A DNA stretch of 45,182 nucleotides from Lysinibacillus sp. ZYM-1 (GCF_001308875.1 NZ_KQ465124.1:1-45182), one strand, 5' to 3'; positions 26,858 through 36,986 are shown, counted from the stretch's first letter. The notes: generated by a model from the sequence alone, not told the origin. Numbers and translations: made by a program.

Positions 26858-27733
26858 TTACATACCAAACTTTTGACGATAGCCACATTTTCTGCACAGT
26901 TCTTCAACAGCCTCTCTTCTTGAAAAGCCTTCTACTATATTATTAGCACGTTCTCCCTCGACGATTTCAGAGAAGGATTTTTCATGTACATTTCCTAAAT
27001 TAATGACCCCTTCGCCATCTAAGCAGCAAGGTACAACCGTACCATCTACAAGAATCGCAGCTTGACTACGAAGTGCATGACAAAAGCCTTTGCCCTCATC
27101 CTCTTTCTCTAGCAAGCTTGGCCATCTGAATTCATGATCCTGATTTAAATAAATATGAGGGCCAATTTTCACACCCTTACCAGGCTCCACTTTTTCTTCA
27201 ATGCGATAATCAAGATGATACTCATTTTCTAATATTTCTAATGTTTCACGGTTACGACGTGCTGCAACTTCCGAAACATGATCTTTTTGTAAATTCCATA
27301 AACGATAGGAAATAATCGTTTTGTATTCTCTAGACTCCCGCACGAAATCTAAAATATCGCCTAAATATTTTTCACGGTTTTCAGAACCTTCATGCCCATC
27401 AAAGCTATGTAGTGAAAAGTTTATTTGACGTAATGCAGGCTTTCCTAATATTTTTTCACGATTTTTCTTTATGAGTGTACCATTCGTTGTAATATTGACC
27501 TTAAACCCTTTCGCATGAGCCGCATCCAATAGCTGATCAATCCGAGGATGTAAAAGAGGTTCTCCTTTCACATGCAAATAAATATATTTTGTATGTGGTC
27601 GGATCTCGTCCAATATTTTATTAAATTGTTCTACTTTTATAAGTCCTTTTGCTCGCGCAGTAGGTGGACAAAAACTACATGCTAAATTGCAGACACTCGT
27701 TATTTCTATATAAACCTTTTTAAATGTTTTCAA
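26858..27733 (-). CDS. Radical SAM/SPASM enzyme
   Basis: Iron-sulphur enzyme of the radical SAM superfamily with a SPASM-type auxiliary cluster region. The CxxxCxxC motif is CNLACSFC near residue 14 of the chosen form. The SAM-binding region continues through KGEPLLHPRI and NITTNGTLI. The C-terminal half has FCHAL, VPCCLDGEG and CRKCGY, which can ligate one or two further clusters. TTG at 27733 after GGTGAAGG gives a start like KTFKKVYIEIT; an ATG at 27775 adds 14 unusual residues and has no site, but cannot be excluded. No peptide precursor or peptidase lies near, so the substrate is open. Confidence 0.85.
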   Translation of the reverse strand: MKTFKKVYIEITSVCNLACSFCPPTARAKGLIKVEQFNKILDEIRPHTKYIYLHVKGEPLLHPRIDQLLDAAHAKGFKVNITTNGTLIKKNREKILGKPALRQINFSLHSFDGHEGSENREKYLGDILDFVRESREYKTIISYRLWNLQKDHVSEVAARRNRETLEILENEYHLDYRIEEKVEPGKGVKIGPHIYLNQDHEFRWPSLLEKEDEGKGFCHALRSQAAILVDGTVVPCCLDGEGVINLGNVHEKSFSEIVEGERANNIVEGFSRREAVEELCRKCGYRQKFGM

Positions 27734-27929
27734 CTTTCCTTCACCATTCCAGTTCCCTAGATATTCAAATCCCATTCATTTTAACAAATTTATAGGATAG
27801 ATAGCAAAAATCGAGAGCTTCTAAGATAGATACCCCTCCCTTTTCTCTAGTGCATATGGCTACACGTACAAGAGGGCTCTCAAAACTCTAATATCTTATT
27901 AGTATGAAAAAATGAAAGGAGGGAAGACG

Positions 27930-28346
27930 ATGTCTGGCTTCAATTCTAAGAAATTTAATGGCGCTGAGGAACCTACAAATGATTCCGCTGATAACCATGC
28001 TAGAAACCATATTACATTTAATTTTACATTCAATATAGGAAATACAGACTTCCATTTTGAACAACGAGCAGAAGGCGGAGGACAAATCAATAAGGATGTG
28101 GGGACAAATGCCAATCAAGGTGGTCAAAATGCTAGTCAAGGCAGTCAAACACGCAATGTAAATTCTCAATTCGCAGATGGCAATGGCCGCAGCGGTATAG
28201 CTGGTAATAATAACGACGAAGCGGGTGGACAACAAGGTATAAAAGTACGGGATAGCTTAGTCCTTGATAGCGATATTCATTCCTCATCTAATCATAGTGA
28301 AAGCCATGAAGAGGACAATGATTTATTAATGGAAGAAACTGATTAG
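27930..28346 (+). CDS. Asn/Gly/Gln-rich hypothetical protein
   Basis: Low-complexity protein of 138 residues. An N-terminal stretch has alternating aromatic and polar residues (HITFNFTFNIGNTDFHFEQ), followed by an Asn-, Gly- and Gln-rich middle (residues 55-105) and an acidic tail with Glu/Asp-rich DNDLLMEE. I do not recognise a family. ATG at 27930 follows AAAGGAGGG at about 6 bases. It is a single gene between a radical SAM gene and spoVR, with a strong terminator after it. The composition resembles spore-surface or matrix proteins, but no direct evidence exists. Confidence 0.65.
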   Translation: MSGFNSKKFNGAEEPTNDSADNHARNHITFNFTFNIGNTDFHFEQRAEGGGQINKDVGTNANQGGQNASQGSQTRNVNSQFADGNGRSGIAGNNNDEAGGQQGIKVRDSLVLDSDIHSSSNHSESHEEDNDLLMEETD

Positions 28347-28353
28347 TAGCATT

Positions 28354-28400
28354 AAAAACTTCTATCTGTTCATTAATACGCTCAACAGATAGAAGTTTTT
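28354..28400. terminator. Bidirectional terminator between the N/G/Q-rich gene and spoVR
   Basis: Perfect 17-bp arms at 28354-28370 and 28384-28400, with A5 on the left and T5 plus TT on the right. It sits just past both converging stops. Confidence 0.9.
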
Positions 28401-28402
28401 TG

Positions 28403-29803
28403 TTAGACATTACGTTTATAGTTTTTAGTACCATCATAGGAGTATAACATCGGTTTACCATCTACATAAGTCTCTAAATGCACCGGGCGTCCCCAGAGCT
28501 GATAAATATACGGTAAAACATTTTCTAAATAATGAGGATCAAGCTCCATTCCCTCATAACCGTGCACTAAATAGAGCTCGCCATTCCGTAAATAATCTCC
28601 ATTTTTCACTAGAATATAAGGGAAACCACCGTTTACGCGCATTGATACAAGCTGATCTCGAACCATCTCATGATCTTTGTCGGTAATCCGGTACTCATTC
28701 CCTTTCTTTTGAAATAAATATAAATCTTCACGCTTTGCTAAGTCTTTTGATAAATAATTTCGGATAAAGGAAATATCTGACTCGACCTCTCTTACTTCAA
28801 ACATTTTTTCCCTTCCAGTGTTCGGCTGTACGCCTAACCGCTTCATCTCCTCTGTCGGGTTGTTATAGCGATTTTCAATATCCTCAAAAATTTTAATGCC
28901 AAGGTAATATGGATTAATTGATGTTTTAGATGGCTGCACAACTCCTGCATTTAATTTGGCATATTCAATTGTTTCTGGAGTTGTTAGATTCAACTCCCGC
29001 ATAATTCGTTGATGCCAAAAAGAAGCCCAGCCCTCATTCATTATTTTCGTTTCTAACTGAGGCCAAAAATATAGCATTTCTTCACGCATCATTGTTAATA
29101 TATCTCGTTGCCAATCTTCCAGCTCACGGCTATGTTCCTCTAAAAATAATAATAGATCCTTTTCTGGTTTCGGTGGGAATTGCTTTAATCTCCGTCTGAT
29201 TGGTTTATACACTTTATCTTTTTCTTCTAAGCTCCATAAATCATCGTATGGTGATTTTGGAGTCTTTTCTTCTTCTTGCTCATCTTCCTCACTCCAAGAT
29301 AACTTCGGTCTCAAAATAGAAGGATCAATATGTTCCTGAATCGCTAAAACGGCATCCAAAAACTGTTCGACTTCGTCCTTCCCATACTCTCTTTCATAGC
29401 CGGCTATTCGCTCAGCCGTAGCGGTCATGCTCTCTACCATATCTCTTCTTGTGTTGGAGAAGCGTACATTATTTTTAAAGAAGTCGCAGTGAGCTAAAAC
29501 GTGAGCGATAATCAATTTATTTTGAGTTAACGTGTTGGTATCGAGTAAAAATGCATAACATGGATTAGAATTAATGACGAGCTCATAAATTTGACTGAGC
29601 CCTAAATCATATTGAAGCTTCATTTTATGAAATTGTTTTCCAAAGCTCCAATGGGAGAAACGAGTAGGCATACCATAGGCGCCAAATGTATAAATAATGT
29701 CTGCTGGACAAATTTCATAACGCATTGGATAAAAATCTAAGCCAAATCCTGAGGCAATTTCAGTAATTTCATCTATAGCTCGATGAAGCTCTTTTGTTTC
29801 CAT
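28403..29803 (-). CDS. spoVR: Stage V sporulation protein R
   Basis: SpoVR family protein of 466 residues; needed for proper spore cortex in B. subtilis, biochemical role unclear. The family is recognisable from the [40 protein letters not shown] start, [12 protein letters not shown], and [16 protein letters not shown] at 29803 follows AGGGAGGGGG. It lies 46 bases after the yhbH stop with no terminator, so it probably shares its transcript. The neighbouring yhbH and prkA repeat the triad seen in E. coli (yeaG-yeaH-ycgB), where the three proteins act together under stress. Confidence 0.96.
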   Translation of the reverse strand: METKELHRAIDEITEIASGFGLDFYPMRYEICPADIIYTFGAYGMPTRFSHWSFGKQFHKMKLQYDLGLSQIYELVINSNPCYAFLLDTNTLTQNKLIIAHVLAHCDFFKNNVRFSNTRRDMVESMTATAERIAGYEREYGKDEVEQFLDAVLAIQEHIDPSILRPKLSWSEEDEQEEEKTPKSPYDDLWSLEEKDKVYKPIRRRLKQFPPKPEKDLLLFLEEHSRELEDWQRDILTMMREEMLYFWPQLETKIMNEGWASFWHQRIMRELNLTTPETIEYAKLNAGVVQPSKTSINPYYLGIKIFEDIENRYNNPTEEMKRLGVQPNTGREKMFEVREVESDISFIRNYLSKDLAKREDLYLFQKKGNEYRITDKDHEMVRDQLVSMRVNGGFPYILVKNGDYLRNGELYLVHGYEGMELDPHYLENVLPYIYQLWGRPVHLETYVDGKPMLYSYDGTKNYKRNV

Positions 29804-29849
29804 TTTACGCCCCCTCCCTTGAACGTGCTACTAATCAAACTTCCATATA

Positions 29850-31007
29850 TTATTCTTCACTTTTCTTAAAAAAGCTCTTTAAAGCATCATAGACATCGCC
29901 TTTTTTTCTCAAAATATGATATCTAAATTTCGGATCATCGATTTTTTTATAGGTATACATCAGTGTCGAGAAACGATTATGTTGATTGACTTCACCATAT
30001 CCAAACATGCTAGAGACATCCATTAATTCCGCCACCAATTTCAAGCACTTTTCATTATCCATAGAAATATTTTCGCCATCTGAAAAATGAACGGGATAAA
30101 TATTGTAGCGTGTTGGTGAGTATTTTTCCTGAATCAATTCCAGCGCTTTTTTGTAAGCCGAAGAACAAATGGTTCCTCCACTTTCCCCCTTTGTGAAAAA
30201 CTCCTCTTCTGTCACTACTTTTGCCTCTGTATGATGGGCAATGAATTCAATTTCAACGGTTCCATATTTAGAACGTAAAAACTTTGTCATCCAGAAGAAG
30301 AAACTACGAGCACAATATTTTTCAAATGCTCCCATCGAGCCACTTGTATCCATCATAGCAAGCACTACAGCTTTCGATTCTGGCTTTACCACTTCATCCC
30401 ATGTTTTAAATCGTAAGTCGTCATTATGAATAGGTGTAATTTCAGCTTTCCCATGCATCGCATTACGTTTTAACGCATTTAAAATCGTGCGCTTTTTATC
30501 AACATTACCCATTAACCCTTTTTTGCGAATATCATTAAACTCTATTTTTTCAGTGATAATTTCTGCTTTTTCTTTCTGCTGTAAATTGGGTAATTCAAGT
30601 TCATGGAATAAGACATTTTGAATTTCCTCAATACTGACTTCCGCTTCATAATAATCTTGGCCAGGCTTGTCACCCGCCTCTTTCCCTTTGCCTGGTGCCT
30701 GATTGGCTTTACTGCCATCTCGCGCAACTACATCACCAATATTACTATCTCCTTGCCCTTGCCCTACATGCTTAGAGTTATCATAGTTATACCGGATCTT
30801 AAATTCATCAAGTGAGCGTATAGGTATTTTAATAACCTCGCGACCATTGGACATCACAATACTTTCTTCACTAACTAAATCAGGTAAATTGCTTTTAATC
30901 GCATCTTTCACTTTTTCCATATGTCGTTGTTGGTCCTGGTGCCCTTTACGATGGAGGGACCAATTTTCCTGAGAGATAACAAAGCGTTTATTTTCGTGTT
31001 CAGTCAT
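29850..31007 (-). CDS. yhbH: YhbH, DUF444 (VWA-like) sporulation protein
   Basis: DUF444 family protein of 385 residues, close to B. subtilis YhbH (about 388). The C-terminal half carries a von Willebrand A-like fold with MMDTSGSMG (MIDAS-like DxSGS) near residue 225, AHHTEAKVV and [14 protein letters not shown]. The N-terminal region has [13 protein letters not shown] and a Gly/Lys-rich linker ([10 protein letters not shown]). ATG at 31007 lies 6 bases from GGTGAGG; the GTG four codons upstream is part of that site. It follows prkA after a terminator-containing gap and precedes spoVR. Confidence 0.95.
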   Translation of the reverse strand: MTEHENKRFVISQENWSLHRKGHQDQQRHMEKVKDAIKSNLPDLVSEESIVMSNGREVIKIPIRSLDEFKIRYNYDNSKHVGQGQGDSNIGDVVARDGSKANQAPGKGKEAGDKPGQDYYEAEVSIEEIQNVLFHELELPNLQQKEKAEIITEKIEFNDIRKKGLMGNVDKKRTILNALKRNAMHGKAEITPIHNDDLRFKTWDEVVKPESKAVVLAMMDTSGSMGAFEKYCARSFFFWMTKFLRSKYGTVEIEFIAHHTEAKVVTEEEFFTKGESGGTICSSAYKKALELIQEKYSPTRYNIYPVHFSDGENISMDNEKCLKLVAELMDVSSMFGYGEVNQHNRFSTLMYTYKKIDDPKFRYHILRKKGDVYDALKSFFKKSEE

Positions 31008-31120
31008 TTTTATCCTCACCCATCTATCAAATTCGCTTTTTCTATACTATGCTTGTGAAGCAATTTCTTGAACTTTTTTTATAAATTCAATGGTGCATTC
31101 CATAAAAATCCCTCATTTTG

Positions 31121-31156
31121 ATAATAAAAGGAGTGCCCTAAATTGGGACACTCCTA
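31121..31156 (-). terminator. Terminator between prkA and yhbH
   Basis: AGGAGTG-CCC and GGG-A-CACTCCT pair with one bulged base; the minus strand continues TTTTATTAT. It would end or reduce prkA transcripts, so yhbH probably also has its own promoter in 31008-31120. I did not find a clear promoter there; CATAGTAT (about 31048-31055 on the minus strand) resembles a sigma-E -10. Confidence 0.7.
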
Positions 31157-31183
31157 TCTGACTTAGAACAATAAAAATTGTAT

Positions 31184-33079
31184 TTATCGATTCAACAGGC
31201 TTCCTACATATTGCAGCAACTCGTTTGCAGAAGTTGTATTATAGCCATGCTCATCAACAAGTCTTGCTACTACCTCATTAATCTTCTTGAGTTGCGATGC
31301 ATCCGGCATTTTTGAAGAGGTTGTAATTTTCACTACATCTTTCAAATCAGCAAATAATTTCTTTTGAATCGCTTCTCGCAATCTATCATGAGAATTATAG
31401 TCAAAACGTTTGCCTTTTCGTGCATAGGCTGAAATACGAATGAGGATTTCCTCACGGAATGCTTTTTTAGCATTTTCCGAAATACCAATTTGCTCCTCAA
31501 TAGAACGCATTAATTTTTCATCAGGGTTCATTTCCTCCCCAGTCAGCGGATCAAAAATTTTATTTTTATTACAAAATGCCTCTACATTATCAAGGTAATT
31601 GTTCATCAATGTTTTCGCTGATTCTTCATACGAGTACACAAAAGCCTTTTGTACTTCATTCTTCGCAATTTCATCGTACTCTCTTCGCGCCACTGCAATG
31701 TAGTTCATATATTTTTCACGATCCTCTTGAGAAATGGAAGCATGCTGATCCAATCCATCCTTCAGAGCTCGTAAAACATCCAATGCATTAATGGATGGTA
31801 CCTCTTTACGAATAATTGCTGAAGAAATACGATTAATAATATAGCGTGGATCAATACCGTTCATGCCTTCATTAGGAAACTCTTTTTTCAGTTCCTCTAA
31901 GTCAACGGAATTAAATCCCTCCACATTTTCTCCGTCGTACAAGCGCATTTTTTTAATCAGATCCACACCTTGTTTTTTCGGCACTTCCAATCTTGTAAGA
32001 ACCGAAAAGATTGCTGCGGCCTTTAAAGCATGCGGCGCAATATGAACATGGGACATATCACTCTCTTTAATCATCTTTTCATAAATGTGCTCTTCCTGAC
32101 TCATCTTTAAGTTATACGGAATAGGCATAACAATAATACGAGAATGTAATGCCTCATTCTTTTTATTAGAAATAAAGGATCGATATTCTGTTTCGTTTGT
32201 ATGAGCCACAATTAACTCATCCGCACTAATTAATGCAAATCTTCCTGCTTTGAAATTGCCTTCTTGTGTTAATGATAATAAATTCCACAAGAATTTTTCA
32301 TCCAGCTTCAGCATCTCCTGGAACTCCATCATTCCTCGATTGGCTTTATTGAGCTCCCCATCAAAGCGATAAGCTCGTGGATCTGACTCAGAACCAAATT
32401 CACCGATTGTGGAAAAATCAATACTCCCTGTTAAATCGGCAATATCCTGTGATTTGGGATCTGATGGTGTAAATGTTCCTATACCCACACGTTTATCTTC
32501 TGAAAAACTAATTCGTTCAATCATCACGTTTTCAATACGTCCATCGTATTCCTTTTCAAGACGCATCGTATTTAAAGGCGATAAACTTCCTTCAATTCTT
32601 ATGCCATACTCCTCAAAAAATTCATTACGTAAATGATGTGGAATTAAGTGTAGTGGATCCTCATGCATAGGACATCCCTTAATTGCGTAGACCGCACCCT
32701 CTTCTGTTCGCGAATATTGCTCTAATCCGCGTTTCAGTAAGGTAACAATAGTTGATTTACCACCACTAACTGGTCCCATTAATAATAAAATACGCTTTCT
32801 AACATCTAACCTGCGTGCGGCTGGATGGAAATATTCCTCCACCAGTCTTTCAATTGCTGTTTCAAGCCCAAAAATTTCTTGTCCGAAAAATTTGTACATT
32901 TTTTGCCCATCGCGTTCCTCTACACCAGCACTTTTTATCATATTGTAGACGCGTGAATGGGCTGTTTGAGCAACTTCAGGTCTTTCCTTAATGATGTTTA
33001 AATAATCTGCAAATGTCCCTTCCCACTTCAGCCTATTTTCTTCTTCGCGATAGCTTTTCACTTTATCTAAAATGTTAAT
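31184..33079 (-). CDS. prkA: Serine protein kinase / AAA+ protein PrkA, probable ATT start
   Basis: Sporulation-linked PrkA family protein with an AAA+ core and a C-terminal kinase-like domain. Visible: LKWEGTFADYL and RVYNMIKSAG near the start, P-loop GPVSGGKSTIV, then GSLSPLNTMRLEKEYDGRIE and the Lys/Glu-rich end. The start is unusual. Homologues begin with M(D/N)ILDKVKSYREEE; the matching codon here is ATT at 33079, seven bases from GGAGG. It gives 631 residues, the length I recall for B. subtilis PrkA. In-frame ATG and TTG codons at 33133 and 33196 lie upstream of a likely sigma-E -10 and lack ribosome binding sites, so I reject them. Confidence 0.9.
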   Translation of the reverse strand: MNILDKVKSYREEENRLKWEGTFADYLNIIKERPEVAQTAHSRVYNMIKSAGVEERDGQKMYKFFGQEIFGLETAIERLVEEYFHPAARRLDVRKRILLLMGPVSGGKSTIVTLLKRGLEQYSRTEEGAVYAIKGCPMHEDPLHLIPHHLRNEFFEEYGIRIEGSLSPLNTMRLEKEYDGRIENVMIERISFSEDKRVGIGTFTPSDPKSQDIADLTGSIDFSTIGEFGSESDPRAYRFDGELNKANRGMMEFQEMLKLDEKFLWNLLSLTQEGNFKAGRFALISADELIVAHTNETEYRSFISNKKNEALHSRIIVMPIPYNLKMSQEEHIYEKMIKESDMSHVHIAPHALKAAAIFSVLTRLEVPKKQGVDLIKKMRLYDGENVEGFNSVDLEELKKEFPNEGMNGIDPRYIINRISSAIIRKEVPSINALDVLRALKDGLDQHASISQEDREKYMNYIAVARREYDEIAKNEVQKAFVYSYEESAKTLMNNYLDNVEAFCNKNKIFDPLTGEEMNPDEKLMRSIEEQIGISENAKKAFREEILIRISAYARKGKRFDYNSHDRLREAIQKKLFADLKDVVKITTSSKMPDASQLKKINEVVARLVDEHGYNTTSANELLQYVGSLLNR

Positions 33080-33112
33080 AGCCTTCCCTCCATTCAGGGC
33101 TTGATTTATAAC

Positions 33113-33141
33113 ATAGTATGAAGTAAATGACATGATGATAC
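33113..33141 (-). promoter_or_regulatory. Possible sigma-E promoter of prkA
   Basis: On the minus strand CATACTAT (33113-33120) resembles the sigma-E -10 CATACANT. GTATCAT (33135-33141) is a weak -35, 14 bases upstream. Its transcript would start about 25 to 30 bases before the ATT codon and exclude the upstream ATG/TTG codons. B. subtilis prkA is sigma-E controlled. Confidence 0.45.
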
Positions 33142-33294
33142 CGATTACTTTTTCTTTAGTGAAGTTTCTTCTTATTATGGCTTTTTTTATTGACAAAAAA
33201 AGCGGAAAAATATCTTCTAATACGTGAGGAAAAAGCTTTCTGGAATGAAGATAAAAATTTCGGTTATTCTAAACTTTAGAAAGGAGGTCCATCA

Positions 33295-34290
33295 TTGCAT
33301 CGCCATTTTAAATTTCTTTTAACATTCATACTTTTAGGGTTTACGCTGTACCCTACTTCCTCCTTTGCAAAGGAAGAAGTAACGGAAGAAGAAATTATAC
33401 AGCAGCGTATGTCTTATTATGTACAGTTTGATGAATTACTCATTCCTTGGCATTTTTTAGCTGCTATTGATCAGTATGAAAGAAATCTACAATCCGTTCG
33501 AAAAGATATCCCTAAACGAGATGGATTTTTGTCCATCCAATTTTCAGATGAATATTGGTCAGGCGCATTAAATCCCGCAAAGGAAGATACCAAACCCGAA
33601 ACAATTAGCTATTTTGGAGGAATGGGCCTAGACGGTAATAATGATGGAATTGCTAGCCCAAAGGATGATGAAGATGTCATCTTTTCAATGGCTAGTTACT
33701 TAGCCAAATACGGAACGACTGATGAGGATTTTAAGTTAGCTTTATGGGAGTACTATGGAAGCGAAGAAGCTGTCAATCAAATTTTCACCATTTCTACTTT
33801 ATATAGACATTATAAGACCATCGAACTTGATGCACATACCTTCCCACTCAATACCCGCTCTGATTACAGCTATAGAGGTACCTGGGGCGCTAATAGAGGT
33901 TGGGGTGGACGTCGTATACATGAGGGAACCGATATTTTCGCAAATTATGGAACATCTGTAGTATCTACCTCATATGGAGTCGTTGAGGTAAAAGGTTGGA
34001 ATCAATTTGGCGGATGGCGTATTGGAATTCGTGATAATCATAACTCCTATCACTATTATGCCCACCTTGGAAGCTATCATAAGGATATTGAAGTAGGCAC
34101 AATTGTGGAGCCTGGCACTGTTCTAGGCTATGTTGGAAGCTCTGGTTACGGTAAAGAAGGTACATCTGGAAAATTCCCACCTCATCTTCATTATGGCATA
34201 TACAAATTTAATGGGAGAACTGAATGGGCATTTGATCCTTATCCTTCCTTACTACAGTGGGAGCGACAGGCAAAGAGTAAAAAACAATAA
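33295..34290 (+). CDS. lytH: M23 endopeptidase, LytH-like
   Basis: Exported zinc peptidase of 331 residues, similar in length and end to B. subtilis LytH (YunA), the sporulation L-Ala-D-Glu endopeptidase that trims cortex peptides. A signal peptide covers about residues 1-25 (FLLTFILLGFTLYPTSSFA). An alpha-helical region (YYVQFDELLIPWHFLAAIDQYE) resembles the lytic-transglycosylase-like helper part. The M23 core has HEGTD (HxxxD) near residue 209 and PPHLHYGIY (HxH), and ends GRTEWAFDPYP. It starts at TTG 33295 after AAAGGAGGT. It is divergent from prkA. The LytH name is from remembered similarity. Confidence 0.78.
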   Translation: MHRHFKFLLTFILLGFTLYPTSSFAKEEVTEEEIIQQRMSYYVQFDELLIPWHFLAAIDQYERNLQSVRKDIPKRDGFLSIQFSDEYWSGALNPAKEDTKPETISYFGGMGLDGNNDGIASPKDDEDVIFSMASYLAKYGTTDEDFKLALWEYYGSEEAVNQIFTISTLYRHYKTIELDAHTFPLNTRSDYSYRGTWGANRGWGGRRIHEGTDIFANYGTSVVSTSYGVVEVKGWNQFGGWRIGIRDNHNSYHYYAHLGSYHKDIEVGTIVEPGTVLGYVGSSGYGKEGTSGKFPPHLHYGIYKFNGRTEWAFDPYPSLLQWERQAKSKKQ

Positions 34291-34304
34291 ATATATGATT
34301 CAAG

Positions 34305-34337
34305 ACACTTGAGGCATTTTGCTTCAGGTGTTTTTTC
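34305..34337 (+). terminator. Terminator of the lytH-like gene
   Basis: ACACTTGAGG (34305-34314) and CTTCAGGTGT (34322-34331) pair with G-U pairs, followed by T6. The remaining 34338-34554 is AT-rich and holds one long AT inverted repeat (34414-34460) but no feature I can name. Confidence 0.75.
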
Positions 34338-34554
34338 TTTGCAATTAGGAAATTTCACATAATTATTTTAATCAACCGTCTGTCAGCTGTACATATTTTA
34401 CTATTCGTAAAAGAAAAATAATTATACTGTTGAACTAAAAAACTATTTTTAATTATTTTTACCAAATGGCTTATTAATCTATCTAAATAGTTATAAAATA
34501 AAAGTTGTTATTGATCAAAATACTCTATACGGAGTTGGGTAAAGGGATGGGGAA

Positions 34555-36249
34555 ATGAAAGGCATTTATCAGTTTAAAACACTTAAAGCAAAAATTTTAA
34601 GTGCATTTATACTTTTGTTAGTTTTAGTCGTTAGCTTTACAGCCTACACTTACACTTCCAATACAGCTATGGAAAGACAAGCAAAGGCTTTAGTAAAAGA
34701 AGATTTAGTAGTACTCAATGCAAGTAATAATTTAGCACTCTCTATGAGTGTCCGATTGTCAGCAGCTTTAAACTATGTGTTAACCGGAGATGAAAAATAT
34801 AAGGAAACGTTTAATGAGTATCGTCAAATAGCTGAGGATAATAATGCGATTCTAGACAAATATGATACATCTGAGGAACGCAAGAAAACTGTAGAACTTG
34901 CACGTGATTGGAGCCAAATTGTGAAGACAGAAGTATTCGATGTCTATCAAAAGGGCAATAAGGAACTAGCTTTAGAAAATTTAATGGATACCCAAGATCT
35001 CGTGTCGAACGTACGTAATGGCTATGAACAGCTTGCTAATGACCGTGAAGAAGCCATTACAGCTGTTGGTAATGATGTTGTAACAACGAGCTCTACCAAT
35101 CGTACGATCGGTATTATTTTCAGCTCTATCTTAACGATAATTGGTATTTTAATAGCCATTATTACAGCTAGTACGATTTCTAAACCTATTAAGGTTGTGG
35201 CAAATCGTATGAAGGAACTAGCAGATGGTAATTTACAGCTTGACCCATTAACTGTAAAAACACGCGATGAAATTGGAACGTTAATGTCTTCAGCAAACGA
35301 GATGAATGTTCAATTAAAGCAAACCATTCAATCCATCTATACGGTTTCTGAAACCGTAGCAGCAAGTAGCGAGGAGCTAGCGCAATCTTCCAATGAAGTA
35401 CAGGCAGGTACTGAACAAATTACCGTGACTATGCAGGAGCTTGCTTCAGGCACAGAAACGCAAGCCTCTACAACGGGTGATTTAGCAGAAACGATGACAG
35501 CGTTCAAACGCAGTATTCAAGAAACAACACAAGAAGGTACCGAGCTAAAAGATCATTCTAGCCAGGTTCAAGATTTAACGATTAGTGGCAAAAACTTAAT
35601 GATTCAATCGACACAACAAATGGCCGCTATTAATGAAATAATGTTAGATTCTGTGAAAAAGGTTGAAAATTTGAATGATCAGTCTGCTGAAATCTCCAAA
35701 CTGGTTTCTGTGATAGATGATATTTCCAACCAAACCAATTTACTCGCTTTAAATGCAGCTATTGAAGCGGCACGAGCAGGTGAACATGGTAAAGGCTTCG
35801 CCGTTGTAGCAGATGAGGTCCGCAAGCTTGCCGAACAAGTGCAATTCTCAGTCACTGATATTTCAACAATCGTCAACCGTATTCAAGGTGAGACAGGTAA
35901 TGTCACTACTGCCTTACAAACAGGCTATGAGGAAGTCAAAAGAGGAACAGCACAGCTTGATCAAACAAGTGAAACATTTGAACAAATATCTAGTGCTGTC
36001 GAGGATATGATTGATAATATTACTACTATCTCCGATAATTTAAATCAACTTGCCAATGGTTCAGAATCGATCAATGCTTCTATTGATGAGATGGCTTCCA
36101 TTTCACAGGAATCTGCTGCTGGAGTTGAACAAACGACAGCGACTGTGGAGGAAACGGCCGCTACTATGGATGAAATAGCTCGAAGCGCTAATCAGCTCGC
36201 TGGGTTAGCCGAGGAATTAAATGGCCAATTAAAACAGTTTAAAATTTAA
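34555..36249 (+). CDS. Methyl-accepting chemotaxis protein, 4HB-type
   Basis: Transmembrane chemoreceptor of 564 residues. TM1 is about residues 13-32, TM2 about 188-208. The roughly 155-residue extracytoplasmic part between them is all-helical (four-helix-bundle type), with Thr-Gly-Asp-Glu-Lys and many Asn, so its ligand cannot be guessed. HAMP follows ([19 protein letters not shown]). The signalling hairpin is [37 protein letters not shown] near 385-420. No CheR-tethering pentapeptide is at the end. ATG at 34555 follows AAAGGGATGGGG. It is monocistronic with its own terminator. Confidence 0.93.
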   Translation: MKGIYQFKTLKAKILSAFILLLVLVVSFTAYTYTSNTAMERQAKALVKEDLVVLNASNNLALSMSVRLSAALNYVLTGDEKYKETFNEYRQIAEDNNAILDKYDTSEERKKTVELARDWSQIVKTEVFDVYQKGNKELALENLMDTQDLVSNVRNGYEQLANDREEAITAVGNDVVTTSSTNRTIGIIFSSILTIIGILIAIITASTISKPIKVVANRMKELADGNLQLDPLTVKTRDEIGTLMSSANEMNVQLKQTIQSIYTVSETVAASSEELAQSSNEVQAGTEQITVTMQELASGTETQASTTGDLAETMTAFKRSIQETTQEGTELKDHSSQVQDLTISGKNLMIQSTQQMAAINEIMLDSVKKVENLNDQSAEISKLVSVIDDISNQTNLLALNAAIEAARAGEHGKGFAVVADEVRKLAEQVQFSVTDISTIVNRIQGETGNVTTALQTGYEEVKRGTAQLDQTSETFEQISSAVEDMIDNITTISDNLNQLANGSESINASIDEMASISQESAAGVEQTTATVEETAATMDEIARSANQLAGLAEELNGQLKQFKI

Positions 36250-36261
36250 AAGAACGATGTT

Positions 36262-36303
36262 AAAAGCTATCTCAATTTTTTCTAGATTTGAGATAGCTTT
36301 TTA
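36262..36303. terminator. Bidirectional terminator after the 4HB chemoreceptor
   Basis: AAAAGCTATCTCAA (36262-36275) and TTGAGATAGCTTTT (36288-36301) pair over 14 bp with A and T flanks. It also lies just beyond the stop of the converging 36312 gene. Confidence 0.85.
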
Positions 36304-36311
36304 TCTTTTCA

Positions 36312-36986
36312 TTATTGCCAATGTCTAATTGGAACTCTTTCCAGCTCATGGCGCTTAATAATGACACTTATCTTTTGAAACCATTTCTCACATAATTCCA
36401 TTGCTTCTTCATATTCTTCCTCATCTCTCGCTATAGGATGTTCACCCTGATCCATAAAAATATACTCTAAAATAGGCTCTGATAAATGATCGACTACAAA
36501 TTTTAATGATAGTTGTGAAACGGTATCATCCTCTTCCTCTTCTTCTGCTAAATCCTCCTCTTCCCCTAACAACGAGCCGCTCATTAAGTAATTTTTAGTT
36601 CTGAGGACAAACATTTCATCCTCCATCATAGCTACTTCATAGATTTTACTAAACGGAATTTCTATTATTTTAAGTTCTTCCTCTAACTCTTCCCTTTGAG
36701 CGAAGATAAGCATATTTGTATGTTCATTTAACAATAGCCCCTTTAAAGCATCCTCAGATAATAGGCATTGAGTATGAGGGATCGCCTTCATCTCCTCCTC
36801 ACTAGCTTCCTTCATTTGTGCATAATTTTGTGATTCCACATAACGCTCTTTTATATACCGAATAATTCCTATACTCACTAACGCTAGCCCGATTAAAAAA
36901 AATAGCTGCTTAATAACGGCTAGTTCAATCGCATTTGCTAGAAAAAGATAGATAATCCCTAATAAAATGAAGAAAATAATTTTCAT
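36312..36986 (-). CDS. Membrane protein with acidic cytoplasmic part, unknown function
   Basis: Protein of 224 residues with two hydrophobic helices at about residues 3-20 and 28-43, and a long soluble part rich in Glu and Asp (an EEEEEDD run near residues 150-156). The soluble part has beta-strand-like segments (IIEIPFSKIYEVAMMEDEMFVLRT) like a PH- or YcxB-type fold, but I cannot name a family. ATG at 36986 follows GGCGGG at 7 bases. It is a single gene between two terminators and next to a chemoreceptor; no functional link is shown. Confidence 0.75.
   Translation of the reverse strand: MKIIFFILLGIIYLFLANAIELAVIKQLFFLIGLALVSIGIIRYIKERYVESQNYAQMKEASEEEMKAIPHTQCLLSEDALKGLLLNEHTNMLIFAQREELEEELKIIEIPFSKIYEVAMMEDEMFVLRTKNYLMSGSLLGEEEDLAEEEEEDDTVSQLSLKFVVDHLSEPILEYIFMDQGEHPIARDEEEYEEAMELCEKWFQKISVIIKRHELERVPIRHWQ

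Noticed and set aside
27888..28235. Open frames on the minus strand opposite the N/G/Q-rich gene
   Set aside because: They are antisense to a gene with a good ribosome binding site and have none of their own; their composition follows from the complementary low-complexity sequence.
33080..33196. Upstream TTG and ATG starts of prkA
   Set aside because: No ribosome binding site, upstream of a sigma-E-like promoter, and they would add about 39 residues not found in homologues.
34414..34460. AT-rich inverted repeat before the 4HB chemoreceptor
   Set aside because: The 11-bp arms are only A and T, the loop is 25 bases and no gene end is near. Such arms arise easily in AT-rich spacers.
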